DNA of 64,000 nt from Chloroflexota bacterium (GTDB lineage: Bacteria > Chloroflexota > UBA11872 > VXNJ01): NCBI GenBank assembly GCA_026707405.1, contig JAPOWW010000007.1, positions 19,749 through 83,748 of the forward strand, written 5' to 3'. Both the position numbers and the translations under genes were made by a program. Under the pieces are notes generated by a model. It did no database searches, had not been told where the DNA came from, and saw only the letters and a program-made list of their open reading frames with translations. Of the stretch, positions 19,033 to 28,569 are shown in pieces (within the stretch, counting starts at the first letter, position 1; the number at the start of each line of letters is the position of its first letter).

Positions 19033-20223
19033 TCACTCCACCACGAAAAGACCGCGGTCGACGCCGCAGACCCGCTCGCCGCCGTTTTCCGTGACAATGA
19101 TCGACTCGGATATCGCCGCGCCAAAATCGTCGAGCCAGATGCCTGATTGAAAGTGAAAGCACATGCCTGCTTGCAGGACGGTGTTGTCGCCGGGGCGAAG
19201 ACTCGCCGTCCGCTCGCCCCAATCGGGCGGGAACCCCACACCGATGGGATATCCGACCCGGCTGTCCTTGCTGTAACCGTGGCGGTTGATCGTCTTCTGC
19301 CAGATTGCTTCGACCTCCGCACACGTCGCTCCAGGTCTGGCGGCCTCGATTGCCGTGTCGCCGCCCTCGACGATTGCCGCCGCGAGCTTCAACACTTCGG
19401 AAGGAGGAGCGCCGATATAGGCGGTTCTCACCAGGGGCGCGTGATAGTGCCGCCGCGCCGCCGCCAGTTCTATGACGACCAGCCCCTCGTCGGGCAACGG
19501 CTCATCGGTCCAAGTCAGGTGAGGCGTGCTCGTGCCCTCAGACACCTGGATCAGCGGACAAAGGCTCGTATAGTCACCATATCCATCGTCGAGTCCAATG
19601 ATTTGCTCGTAATAGATGTCCGCCGCCATCTCATGCTGCCTGACGCCCGGCGCAAGCTTCGCAAGCGCGCGATTCATCACCCTGGTCGTTAGCTCACCCG
19701 CCTCTCGCATATAGGCCAGCTCGGCTTCCGACTTGACCAGGCGCGCCCAGTTCACAAGCTCTTTGCTGTCCGAAATGCTCGCGTCGGGGAGGCCGCTCGC
19801 AAGATGCTGATGTGCCCTGGCGGTGTAGTAAGGGGCGTCGAAGTCGACGCCAATCTGGGTAGCGCCCCAACCCCGTTGCGTGATCAGGTCGCTCAGCTCA
19901 TCGTAAGGATGATCGACGGGATGATTAACTAGGGGTTCGGAATACGCGACGATGTTGGGTCCCGGAAGGCCGGTCGTGATGTGGGCCGACTTGGCATCCT
20001 GTGCGCGACCAAACCAGATCGGAGCCGTTTCCTCGACGTGAACGAGGACGGCCTGCGGCATGTAGAACGACCACCCGTCGAAACCCGTTAGCCAGTTCAT
20101 GTTGGCCGGGTCCTGGCAGACGAGTAGCTCGAAGCCTGCGGCTTCCATGCGGCGCTTTACGTCCGACACGCGCCTTTCGTAGTCGGCTGCTTCGAATGGT
20201 TTCACATACGCCATGGGACCCAA
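19033..20223 (-). CDS. M24-fold creatinase/ectoine hydrolase (DoeA)-like protein
   Basis: 396 aa: CQDPANMNWLTGFDGWSFYMPQAVLVHVEETAPIWFGRAQDAKSAH, ELAAARRHYHAPLVRTAYIG, GFPPDWGERTASLRPGDNTVLQAGMCFHFQSGIWLDDFGAAISES; pattern matches DoeA-type proteins. Confidence 0.78.
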   Translation of the reverse strand: MGPMAYVKPFEAADYERRVSDVKRRMEAAGFELLVCQDPANMNWLTGFDGWSFYMPQAVLVHVEETAPIWFGRAQDAKSAHITTGLPGPNIVAYSEPLVNHPVDHPYDELSDLITQRGWGATQIGVDFDAPYYTARAHQHLASGLPDASISDSKELVNWARLVKSEAELAYMREAGELTTRVMNRALAKLAPGVRQHEMAADIYYEQIIGLDDGYGDYTSLCPLIQVSEGTSTPHLTWTDEPLPDEGLVVIELAAARRHYHAPLVRTAYIGAPPSEVLKLAAAIVEGGDTAIEAARPGATCAEVEAIWQKTINRHGYSKDSRVGYPIGVGFPPDWGERTASLRPGDNTVLQAGMCFHFQSGIWLDDFGAAISESIIVTENGGERVCGVDRGLFVVE

Positions 20224-20387
20224 TCATAGATCGGTTCCCGCCCGTGGAGAGGCGGGGCATCGCCTCAAACTTGGGGGGCGGGCGCTGGATGGCTCGGATC
20301 ACCATGGCGCGACTAGTCTCGTCGAGCACCAAAAGCTGCGGTGCCGCGGCTGACGCGCCGAACCGTCGGCGGACTGCCCGCCTGTAG

Positions 20388-20464
<77 letters not shown>

Positions 20465-20523
20465 ATTGCTCTGATGATATCGACGATCCGCGATTTAGTC
20501 TCTATGAAAGCCCGCTGCGCGCC

Positions 20524-21640
20524 CTACACCAGCACCATGTTCGGATCGAACGCCCTGCGAAACTCCTCGAACCCCGGAATGCCCGACACGCCCCCGGCGC
20601 CGCAATCCGGCGGCCATTGCGACGCCTCGCCTCCGTTCCCCGTGATCAGTTCATCGAGCGCATCCAAATCGGATCCCAAGGCGATGCCCCAGCGCCCCAG
20701 CGGCAAGGCCAGCGCGGAGCAGACCGGCAGATCCCCCGCTATCCGAGTCAGAATCCGTGCGCACACCGCCGGACCCGCCGTCCACTTGACACCTTCCCGG
20801 TCCTCGTCGGCCAAGTCGGAATCGATACCCGCCAGCGTCCCAGTGCCCGCGTCCTCCCATTCGACGTCAAACTCCCAAAGACCATCCAACGCGGCATCGA
20901 CATCCGCCTCGCGACCCGCGATCGAGACTTGCATAGTTGCTTGGCCATCTCCTTTGACAACTAGCAAAAGCGACTCGACGCCACGCGGCCTCCCCAATGC
21001 CTCGTCCAAGAGCCTCGAGTCAAGACTCCCAATCCCGGTCACCCACCTCTCGGGAATCGTCTCCACCCTCAACTGAAGCTCCACCGGAATCGCAAAAAAC
21101 CCAAGCGCCCCCACCAGCGCGCGGGTGATGTCGTACCCGGCGGAGTTCTTGATCGTCTTCCCGCCCGAACCCAGAAACGTTCCATCCCCGAGCAACCACC
21201 GGCCCCCCAGAATCCAGTGACGCAGGTCGGGCAGTCCGGCGGACTGGACCTGGGATAGTCCCGTCACGACCGTCTCCGCAACGGACCTATGTCCGCACAG
21301 CGGTCCAACCGGCCATCGAAGACCCTCTCGCTCCAGTGCGGATGCGAGCGACGCGTGGCTCACCCCCGGTTCGACCCGCGCTACGCGATTGGGCGGGTCG
21401 ATCTCGAGAATCCCGTTCATCCGCGCCAGCGACACGCCCGCAATCTCCGGAGATGGCGCCTCCCGCCCCAGCGCGTTCGCGGACGCCTCGATCAGGTGAA
21501 GCCTCTCCGCGTTCGCCGCACACGACGCGACCACCGCCCGCAGCTCTTCAGGAGTCGATGGCGCGACAACCAGACGGCCCGATCCGGTTCGGGACAAGCT
21601 GTCAGAGCCTACAATCGCGGATAGAAAGCCGTTTCCCATT
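20524..21640 (-). CDS. FAD-binding oxidoreductase, glycolate oxidase GlcE-like
   Basis: MGNGFLSAIVGSDSLSRTGSGRLVVAPSTPEELRAVVASC...NGILEIDPPNRVARVEPGVSHASLASAL...GGRWLLGDGTFLGSGGKTIKNSAGYDITRALVGALG. Start at the ATG at 21640. Confidence 0.85.
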
Positions 21641-21713
21641 AGTCCCTCGCGGAAGGCGGAGATGCCGCGCGAATGTCCCACCCACTTAATAGCAGAATCG
21701 GCGCCCCCACATA

Positions 21714-23090
21714 ATGCGTGACCGGCTGGCAATAGCCTTGGGAAAGATCGCCGGAGGCCTGACGAGGGTCCTGCGGCTGGGCGGCGGGACCGCGATCCCC
21801 GGACTTGCGGCTCTCAAGCTAAGTCCCGGCATTCTGGAGCGGCTGCTCGAAGCGATTCCCCAGGGATTCGTATTTGTGACCGGAACCAACGGTAAGACGA
21901 CGACTGCGGCCATGCTGAGCCGCATACTCTCGGCAGCGGGTAACGACGTTCTGACTAACCGGACTGGATCGAACCTCTCTAGGGGCCTTGTATCTCACCT
22001 GATTCAACGCACTAATTCTCTGGGTAGCTTGACAGTGCAGCCAAACAGCATCGGAGTGTTCGAGGTCGACGAAGCGGCGCTGATCGCAATTCTCCCTGAC
22101 ACGCGTCCGCGCGTGGTATTGCTGACAAATCTATTCCGCGATCAGCTCGACCGATACGGGGAGATCGATTCGATTTCAAAAGAGTGGGCGCGCGTAATCC
22201 ACGCCTCCGGCAAAGGCTTGCACGTTGTCCTGAATGCCGACGATCCCGCGGTCGTTCACGCCGGCGCGCGGGGGCAAGGCGAGATTTCAACGTATCGCGT
22301 AGAAGTTGCACGCGATGCGCGCGCGCCGGACGAATGGGCCGATTCTGTTTCGTGTCCGTTGTGCAGCGCTCGGCTCGACTATCGTGGTTTGACCTATTCC
22401 CACCTCGGAGATTACGTGTGTCCAGACTGCGGCTTCGAACGTCCGGCCCTCGGCTTGGCCGCAACCGAGGTCCACGCCGTCGGCCTGAGTCCCGCGCGCT
22501 TCACCTTGAGCCACGGGGACTCGCTCGACCGCATCGATCTCGATCTCCCCGGCCTCTTCAACGTCTACAACGCCCTGGCGGCCGCTGCGGCGGCATTCGC
22601 CCTAGGCATTTCCGCGGACGACGTAAAAACAGGCCTCGAACGATTCAGGCCCGCTTTCGGTCGAGCCGAGCGCACGTTGGTCGATGGAGTCGAGCTGGTT
22701 TTTCTCCTGGTCAAGAATCCCGCCGGGGCCAACGAAGTCCTGCGATCGCTCCGGCAAGACCCCGAACCGGCAAACTATCTGATGGCGCTAAACGACCGGG
22801 CCGCCGACGGAGAAGACGTGTCGTGGATCTGGGACATTGACTTCGACGGGCTTCAAGCAACCAGCATCGTCGTGACCGGTGACCGCGCCGAAGACCTTGC
22901 GCTCCGGTTGAAATATGCCGGGCTCTCCGGAGCGCAATTGGTCACCGTCGACGCTGACCGTCAAAGTGCCCTCTCGCGCATACTCCGGGGCAAAGGCAAG
23001 GTCAACGTTCTCGCCACCTACACCGCTATGCTGGAGCTGCGGAAGCTGCTCGTTGAGCGTGGCGTTCTAACCCCTTATTGGACCGAATGA
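21714..23090 (+). CDS. murT: Lipid II isoglutaminyl synthase, Mur ligase subunit MurT
   Basis: 458 aa: FVTGTNGKTTTAAMLSRIL, VFEVDEAALIAILPDTRPRVVLLTNLFRDQLDRYGE, Cys4 insert CPLC...CPDC, followed directly by gatD. Confidence 0.93.
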   Translation: MRDRLAIALGKIAGGLTRVLRLGGGTAIPGLAALKLSPGILERLLEAIPQGFVFVTGTNGKTTTAAMLSRILSAAGNDVLTNRTGSNLSRGLVSHLIQRTNSLGSLTVQPNSIGVFEVDEAALIAILPDTRPRVVLLTNLFRDQLDRYGEIDSISKEWARVIHASGKGLHVVLNADDPAVVHAGARGQGEISTYRVEVARDARAPDEWADSVSCPLCSARLDYRGLTYSHLGDYVCPDCGFERPALGLAATEVHAVGLSPARFTLSHGDSLDRIDLDLPGLFNVYNALAAAAAAFALGISADDVKTGLERFRPAFGRAERTLVDGVELVFLLVKNPAGANEVLRSLRQDPEPANYLMALNDRAADGEDVSWIWDIDFDGLQATSIVVTGDRAEDLALRLKYAGLSGAQLVTVDADRQSALSRILRGKGKVNVLATYTAMLELRKLLVERGVLTPYWTE

Positions 23091-23824
23091 AACTTCGCCT
23101 CGGATATTTGTATCCCGATCTAATGAATATCTACGCCGACCGTGGCAACATCGACTGCCTTAGGAAGCGCTGCGAATGGCGCGGGATCGTGTTGGAGATC
23201 GAGCGCATCGGCCTGAACTACGAATTCAACCCAAACGAAACGGACCTGCTGTTCGTCGGCGGCGGGCAAGATCGGCAACAGCAAGCCGCTAGCAAGGACC
23301 TCACCGAGCGGACCGGGACGCTCGTCCGGGAGGCCGTAGATCAGGGGGCTGCGCTGCTCGCGGTTTGCGGCGGTTATCAGTTAATGGGCAATCGCTACGT
23401 CGCTGCCGACGGGTCCGAGCTGGCCGGAATCGGTCTCTTCGACGCCGAAACCCGGCATCCTGGACCTAACGTCCCGCGCTGTATCGGCAACGTGGCGGCT
23501 GAGTGGGAAGGCGGTTTGCTCGTCGGATTCGAGAATCATGGAGGGCGAACCTATCTAGGTCCCCAATCGGAGCCGCTCGCCCGAGTCGTTGCGGGAGTCG
23601 GAAACAACGGCGAGGATGGCACCGAGGGCGCGCGCAGCGGACTGGCCTTCGGGACTTACCTTCATGGTTCGCTGCTGCCCAAGAACCCCCATTTCGCCGA
23701 CTTCCTCTTGCAGTCGGCTCTGCAGCGGAACTATTCGGGTGTCACATTGGAGCCACTCGACGACTCCGAGGAATGGGCCGCGCATCGAGCGGCGCTGGCG
23801 AAAGCAGGCGCAAAACCCCGATAA
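23087..23824 (+). CDS. gatD: Lipid II isoglutaminyl synthase, glutamine amidotransferase subunit GatD
   Basis: LGYLYPDLMNIYADRGNIDCLRKRCEWRGI, LFVGGGQDRQQ, LAVCGGYQLMG, LAFGTYLHGSLLPKNPHFADFLL. ATG at 23087 overlaps the murT stop (ATGA). Confidence 0.93.
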   Translation: MKLRLGYLYPDLMNIYADRGNIDCLRKRCEWRGIVLEIERIGLNYEFNPNETDLLFVGGGQDRQQQAASKDLTERTGTLVREAVDQGAALLAVCGGYQLMGNRYVAADGSELAGIGLFDAETRHPGPNVPRCIGNVAAEWEGGLLVGFENHGGRTYLGPQSEPLARVVAGVGNNGEDGTEGARSGLAFGTYLHGSLLPKNPHFADFLLQSALQRNYSGVTLEPLDDSEEWAAHRAALAKAGAKPR

Positions 23825-23848
23825 CCCAACCTGTTTCGACCGGGTTGA

Positions 23849-24766
23849 TCAGCTCAGTTCCTCGATAGATCGCTCGATCAGCGCGGCCACGCGTTCGGGG
23901 GCTTGTAGCTCGATCATGTGCCCGCACCGAGACAAAACGGTCACCGAAACATCTCCGCCAAGTCTGTCGGGGAAATTGCGGTCGAGCAGCCCGGCAAGCG
24001 GGTCTCTGCCGCCGACCACCACCCGGATGGGAACCTCAATCTCGCCAATTCCCGCCATTCCTTCCCCGTTTAGCAACGTGCCGATAGCGCGGTCCAAAGC
24101 CGCGACACGGCCCGGCGTCCGACCCTCCATGTAAATCGACTCCGCCACGCTCGCGGCGGCGCGCGAGCTTCCCGACAACCAGCGAATCAGAAGGCGGAGT
24201 AGCCGGCGGCTCGAGAGGACAGTCTCCAGCATCCGCACTCTGAGCGCCGGAGCCAGTGAGTCCCAATCGAACGGCAAATTCAATCCCAGCACCGGCGACA
24301 GCAGCACAATGAGCTTGAGTTTTGCCCCGCCAACCGACGCGGCATGCAGGGCCGCAGGGGCGCTAGCGGACGATGCGACCAGCACCACAGGCTCAGGGCA
24401 AGTCTCCTCGATGAACCTGGCCAGCACCCGACCTTGCGACTGGGGAGAATAGTCGAAGTCATGGGGCTTGCCGGAGAGGCCCGATCCGGGTAAGTCGACG
24501 GATGTCACACTCAGTTTCTCTGAAAGTGCGGTCGACACCGTCCGCCAGGTCTGGGTCGAGCCGAGAAGTCCATGTGCCAGCACTACCGGCGATCCCGCGC
24601 CCTCTTGCCGGTAGTGAACGTCTATCCCTTCTATCTGCAGGAGTCGGCCATCCGTGATCAGAGCGGCCTCCGGGATCGGTCTGCGATCCTGGCGAAGCCC
24701 CCGGAACAGCCACCTCACAGTCAGGGCGAGCAACACCCCGGCAAAGATTCGAAGCATGTATCTCAT
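23849..24766 (-). CDS. Alpha/beta hydrolase
   Basis: 305 aa: DVHYRQEGAGSPVVLAHGLLGSTQTWRTV, DLPGSGLSGKPHDFDYSPQSQGRVLARFIE, VVGGRDPLAG, LSRCGHMIELQAPERV. Confidence 0.85.
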   Translation of the reverse strand: MRYMLRIFAGVLLALTVRWLFRGLRQDRRPIPEAALITDGRLLQIEGIDVHYRQEGAGSPVVLAHGLLGSTQTWRTVSTALSEKLSVTSVDLPGSGLSGKPHDFDYSPQSQGRVLARFIEETCPEPVVLVASSASAPAALHAASVGGAKLKLIVLLSPVLGLNLPFDWDSLAPALRVRMLETVLSSRRLLRLLIRWLSGSSRAAASVAESIYMEGRTPGRVAALDRAIGTLLNGEGMAGIGEIEVPIRVVVGGRDPLAGLLDRNFPDRLGGDVSVTVLSRCGHMIELQAPERVAALIERSIEELS

Positions 24767-24884
24767 AAGATTGGAAATTACTTAACAGACTAGAGTTCCG
24801 CCGCCAGCTCGACCGGAAGCACAAAACTCGCCCCGCATCATATTCGGCTGAACAAACGCGGATATTGTAAAAATGCAATTCGCC

Positions 24885-24906
24885 TACGGTCGGAATTGCG
24901 ACCGTA
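24885..24906. promoter_or_regulatory. Inverted repeat TACGGTC-N8-GACCGTA upstream of the bc-type operon
   Basis: Perfect 7-bp palindromic arms, 59 nt upstream of the ATG at 24965. Confidence 0.4.
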
Positions 24907-24964
24907 AGCATTGGGACTTTACAATCCTCGCTGGGTCACCCCACGAAATCCAGAAAAGAGGCTA

Positions 24965-26881
24965 ATGGCAACGATTCAGGCAAGTCCCGATCTGGCCGCC
25001 GTCGACTTGCCTCGATTCACCGTCCAGCTTCCGGATATCGACTACTACCGATCCAACGTCGACTGCGCGGCTGCATGCCCCGTTCACACCGACGCGCGCG
25101 GCTATGTCACCGCCATCGAGCGCGGCGACTACGAAGAGGCGTGGTGGATAGCCAGGCAGCCGAACCCCTTCGCTTCTATATGCGGGTGGATCTGCGCGGC
25201 GCCGTGTGAGTCGGCCTGCCGGCGCGGCAGGATCGACGAGCCTATCGGCATAAGAGGGCTCAAGCGGTTCGCAAACCAAATGCACGGAGTGCTGCGGAAC
25301 CCGCTCGACCTCGGAAACGACCTCAAGACCCCGCAAAACTCAAAGACTGCGGGATCTATCTCCGCGATCCTGGAATACGCCCGCAAGTTCGCCGACGAGC
25401 GAAAGACCGGCGCCAGCGTTGCCATTGTCGGAGCCGGTCCCGCGGGACTAACCGCCGCGCACGACCTCTCGCTCATGGGGCATCGCAGCACGATATTCGA
25501 AGCGTCGTCCGCGCCCGGCGGCGCAATGTATCTGGCCGTGCCGGAACATCGCGTCGACCGGCAAATTGTGGCCGCCGAATGTCAGGCAATTCTGGAGATG
25601 CCCGGTGTCGATATTCACTACAAAACCAGGATCGGCGAGGACATCGGGCTGTCCGAGTTGCGCGCCCGCTTCGACGCGGTGGTGCTGACCACCGGACTAT
25701 GGAGGCTGGATCGACCGGCCATTCCGGGAGCGAATCTCGCTGGGGTGGTGGATACCACAAGCTTCGTCGCTGACGGCCTCATGGGAGAAAAACCGGCGGT
25801 CGGGGAACATGTCATCGTCATCGGTGACGACGATTCCGCTTTCGACGCCGCGCGCTCGGCTGTCCGCTTGCAGCTCGCGGCGGGCAAGACTATCGACGTA
25901 AAGCTATTCAGCGCCTCCACTACCAAGGCGACGCTCGGCGAGAACCAGCAGCGCGAAGCGGAGCTCGAAGGCATTTCGGTCTATACGGGCTGGGAGTTGG
26001 TGGAATGCCTCGGCAATGGCCACGCCCAATCCGTCAAGTGCAGACCGACGGTGCGCAACCCGGAAGGGATGGCTGACCTAGGTGTCGAGCGAGACCGAGT
26101 CCGCGGGACCTGGGAGGCCGAGCTGCCGGCCGATACCGTGATTCTCTCCAGCCTGCGAGGCGGAGATCTCGGCTACCTCGAAGGAATACCAGGCATCAAA
26201 GTGGATCAGGTCATCAAGGCTGACGCTTCGACCGGTAGAACCGGCGCAACCGGCCTTTACTCCGGTGGCGATGTCGTTTCCGGTCCGGCGACGATAATCG
26301 ACGCCGTCCAGGCCGGTCACGTGATCGCCCGAAGCGTGGAAGAGGACTTTCAGGAACAAAAGCTCGTTGTCAGACGCAGCGGCCGGATGACCGTGATCCC
26401 TCCCAGCGACTATCTCGTCGACGGATATCTGGACATTCCGCGGCAGACTCCTGACAGCCTGGAAACCTTCGAGCGAACGAGCGACACGCCCGTTGAGCTC
26501 GCATATGACGAGCGACAGGCGCGCACCGAAGCGGCGCGCTGCCTCAAATGCAACGTCAACACAGTATTTAGCTCCGACATGTGCATACTCTGCAATCTGT
26601 GCGTCGACGTTTGTCCCTACGATTGCCTTCAGCTGGTCGGGCTGGACAGCCTCAAAGGTCACGGGCTGGACTCGGCAGTTAAGGGGCGCTATGGTCTCGG
26701 ACTAGACTTCTTCCGTGCGAATTCCTACGACATGCAGGAAGTTGGAACCGCCCTCATGAAAGACGATGACGTTTGCACGAGATGCGGTCTTTGTGTGGAA
26801 CGCTGTCCGACCGACGTAATAACGATGGAGTGGTTCTCGTTTGACGAAAGCCTTGAGCTTGCGGGTGCGGGCGCAATCTAG
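24965..26881 (+). CDS. GltD/NfnB-like FAD-dependent oxidoreductase fused to a C-terminal 2x[4Fe-4S] ferredoxin domain
   Basis: CAAACPVHTDARGYVTAIERGDYEEAW...ICGWICAAPCESACRRG; FAD motif VAIVGAGPAGLTAAHDLSLMGH; second Rossmann motif VIVIGDDDSAFDAARSAV; C-terminal CILCNLCVDVCP and CTRCGLCVERCP. ATG at 24965. Confidence 0.9.
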   Translation: MATIQASPDLAAVDLPRFTVQLPDIDYYRSNVDCAAACPVHTDARGYVTAIERGDYEEAWWIARQPNPFASICGWICAAPCESACRRGRIDEPIGIRGLKRFANQMHGVLRNPLDLGNDLKTPQNSKTAGSISAILEYARKFADERKTGASVAIVGAGPAGLTAAHDLSLMGHRSTIFEASSAPGGAMYLAVPEHRVDRQIVAAECQAILEMPGVDIHYKTRIGEDIGLSELRARFDAVVLTTGLWRLDRPAIPGANLAGVVDTTSFVADGLMGEKPAVGEHVIVIGDDDSAFDAARSAVRLQLAAGKTIDVKLFSASTTKATLGENQQREAELEGISVYTGWELVECLGNGHAQSVKCRPTVRNPEGMADLGVERDRVRGTWEAELPADTVILSSLRGGDLGYLEGIPGIKVDQVIKADASTGRTGATGLYSGGDVVSGPATIIDAVQAGHVIARSVEEDFQEQKLVVRRSGRMTVIPPSDYLVDGYLDIPRQTPDSLETFERTSDTPVELAYDERQARTEAARCLKCNVNTVFSSDMCILCNLCVDVCPYDCLQLVGLDSLKGHGLDSAVKGRYGLGLDFFRANSYDMQEVGTALMKDDDVCTRCGLCVERCPTDVITMEWFSFDESLELAGAGAI

Positions 26882-26907
26882 TGGCCGCGCGATCTAGGCG
26901 TATCTAA

Positions 26908-28509
26908 TTGATCGCGTTGCGTAACAGACTGCTCAGATCAATCGGGAGACCCGACGATCCGGAAGACGTGACCGGCCAGGCGCGGGCCGCCGTTGGCAAC
27001 TTCCTCCTGCAAATCCATTCGGTCAAGGTCAGCCGCAATAGCCTCACCTGGAAAAGCCCGTATGGGCTCGGGCTGATCGCCCTCTACATGTTCATAATCC
27101 ATTTCGTTTCTGGTCTTGCTCTGACGTTCTATTACGTGCCCAGCGTCGAGCGGGCCTACTTGAGCATGATCGAACTGCAGTCGGAGGTCACCTTCGGCGC
27201 GTTCATCACGAGCCTGCACAGATGGTCGGCGCACGGAATGATCATCTTCCTAGTCCTCCACATGCTTAGAGTCTTCTATACCGGCGGTTACAAGCCTCCG
27301 CGGCAGCTTAGCTGGATTATTGGAGTGCTGTTGCTGATCGTGACCGGTAAGCTGGCGTTCTCAGGCTATTTGTTGCCCTGGGACCAGCAGGCGCTCTGGT
27401 CAGTGCAAGTCGCGAGTGAGGTCATCCGATCCGGACCCATCTTCGGAGAGCATGTGCAGCGGGTCGTCTTCGGCGGACCTGACATCGGTCAGGCGACGTT
27501 GACGCGCTTCTACACCATGCACATGACGGTGCTGCCGCTACTCTCGCTGGGACTCATAGGGGCCTATATTTGGAGCCTGCGTCAGCACGGAGGCTTCGCC
27601 GCCCCCGCTGACGAAAAGCTGAACGGAGCTCAGACGGCGACCAGCCGCTACCAGACCGGGGGCGGTCTCCAGGGCGAGGGCGCATTCCCGCGAAACTCCG
27701 ACAAGACCTATGCGCTGGTGGGTTTGGTAAGAGGTTCGTCCGCCGCGGCCGGTTCCGGTCCGCGCGGCACGGTCATGGCCTGGCCTGCCGTATTCCTGCT
27801 TGAACTGGCGGTCCTGGCCGGCGTGGTACTCGTAATGGCCGCGATAAGCGCGTTCGCCCACGCGCCGCTCGGACCGCACGCCGACCCGGCGATTCCCCGG
27901 AATCCCGCCCTAATGCCGTGGTTCCTGTCAAGCATTCAGGAACTCACGCTCCACATGCATCCCGTCTTCGGCGGAATCATGATTCCCACCCTGTTTGTCA
28001 CCGGACTGTTCGCAATCCCGTTTATCGACTGGGACCGTTCCGGCTCCGGAGAATGGTTCGGCGGCAGAAGGGGAGTCATAGCCGCATTCGGGTCCGCCCT
28101 GGCGGCCGGTTTTATCTGGATAGTCCTCGAGTGGCTGGACCTGGGACGTAACCTCGCCTTCCGGTTGAAAGAGGCCCTCGACCTGACCAAGCTCACCGGC
28201 GGAGAAACGCCCAAGTCATGGCCTGAGTCATTCGGTTTCTTCGGACTCTACGATCTGACCGAATGGTCCTCGTTCCTTTGGGCCGGACTGATCCCGTTTC
28301 TCATCGTCATGACCCTGCTGCTCGTCATTGGAGCCGCCGCAAAGTTCGTGTTCGGCGGCAATCGCCGCGAGGTCATGATCTCGATATTTACGGCCACGAT
28401 CGTGTCGATAATGGTGCTGACGTTTATAGGGTCGGCGATGCGCGGGACCGACATGAATCTATATGCCCCTTGGGACCGGCCGAACATAATTGAACTTGAC
28501 AGGCAGTAG
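26908..28509 (+). CDS. Cytochrome b (b6 plus subunit IV-like fused), quinol:cytochrome c reductase-type
   Basis: 533 aa: LTFYYVPSVERAY, LHRWSAHGMIIFLVLHMLRVFYTGGYKPPRQLSW, GYLLPWDQQALW, QATLTRFYTMHMTVLPLLSLGLIGAYIW, NPALMPWFLSSIQEL, C-terminal MRGTDMNLYAPW. Confidence 0.93.
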   Translation: MIALRNRLLRSIGRPDDPEDVTGQARAAVGNFLLQIHSVKVSRNSLTWKSPYGLGLIALYMFIIHFVSGLALTFYYVPSVERAYLSMIELQSEVTFGAFITSLHRWSAHGMIIFLVLHMLRVFYTGGYKPPRQLSWIIGVLLLIVTGKLAFSGYLLPWDQQALWSVQVASEVIRSGPIFGEHVQRVVFGGPDIGQATLTRFYTMHMTVLPLLSLGLIGAYIWSLRQHGGFAAPADEKLNGAQTATSRYQTGGGLQGEGAFPRNSDKTYALVGLVRGSSAAAGSGPRGTVMAWPAVFLLELAVLAGVVLVMAAISAFAHAPLGPHADPAIPRNPALMPWFLSSIQELTLHMHPVFGGIMIPTLFVTGLFAIPFIDWDRSGSGEWFGGRRGVIAAFGSALAAGFIWIVLEWLDLGRNLAFRLKEALDLTKLTGGETPKSWPESFGFFGLYDLTEWSSFLWAGLIPFLIVMTLLLVIGAAAKFVFGGNRREVMISIFTATIVSIMVLTFIGSAMRGTDMNLYAPWDRPNIIELDRQ

Positions 28510-28569
28510 TCACCGAAAAAGCAATGGGATTGGCCCTTTGAATAGTCGTTCTGGATCGGAGTTCGCCAC

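Noticed and set aside
19033-20223. Loss of M24 metal ligands as evidence of a dead peptidase
   Set aside because: Creatinase/DoeA-type M24 proteins normally lack these ligands; consistent with the family call.
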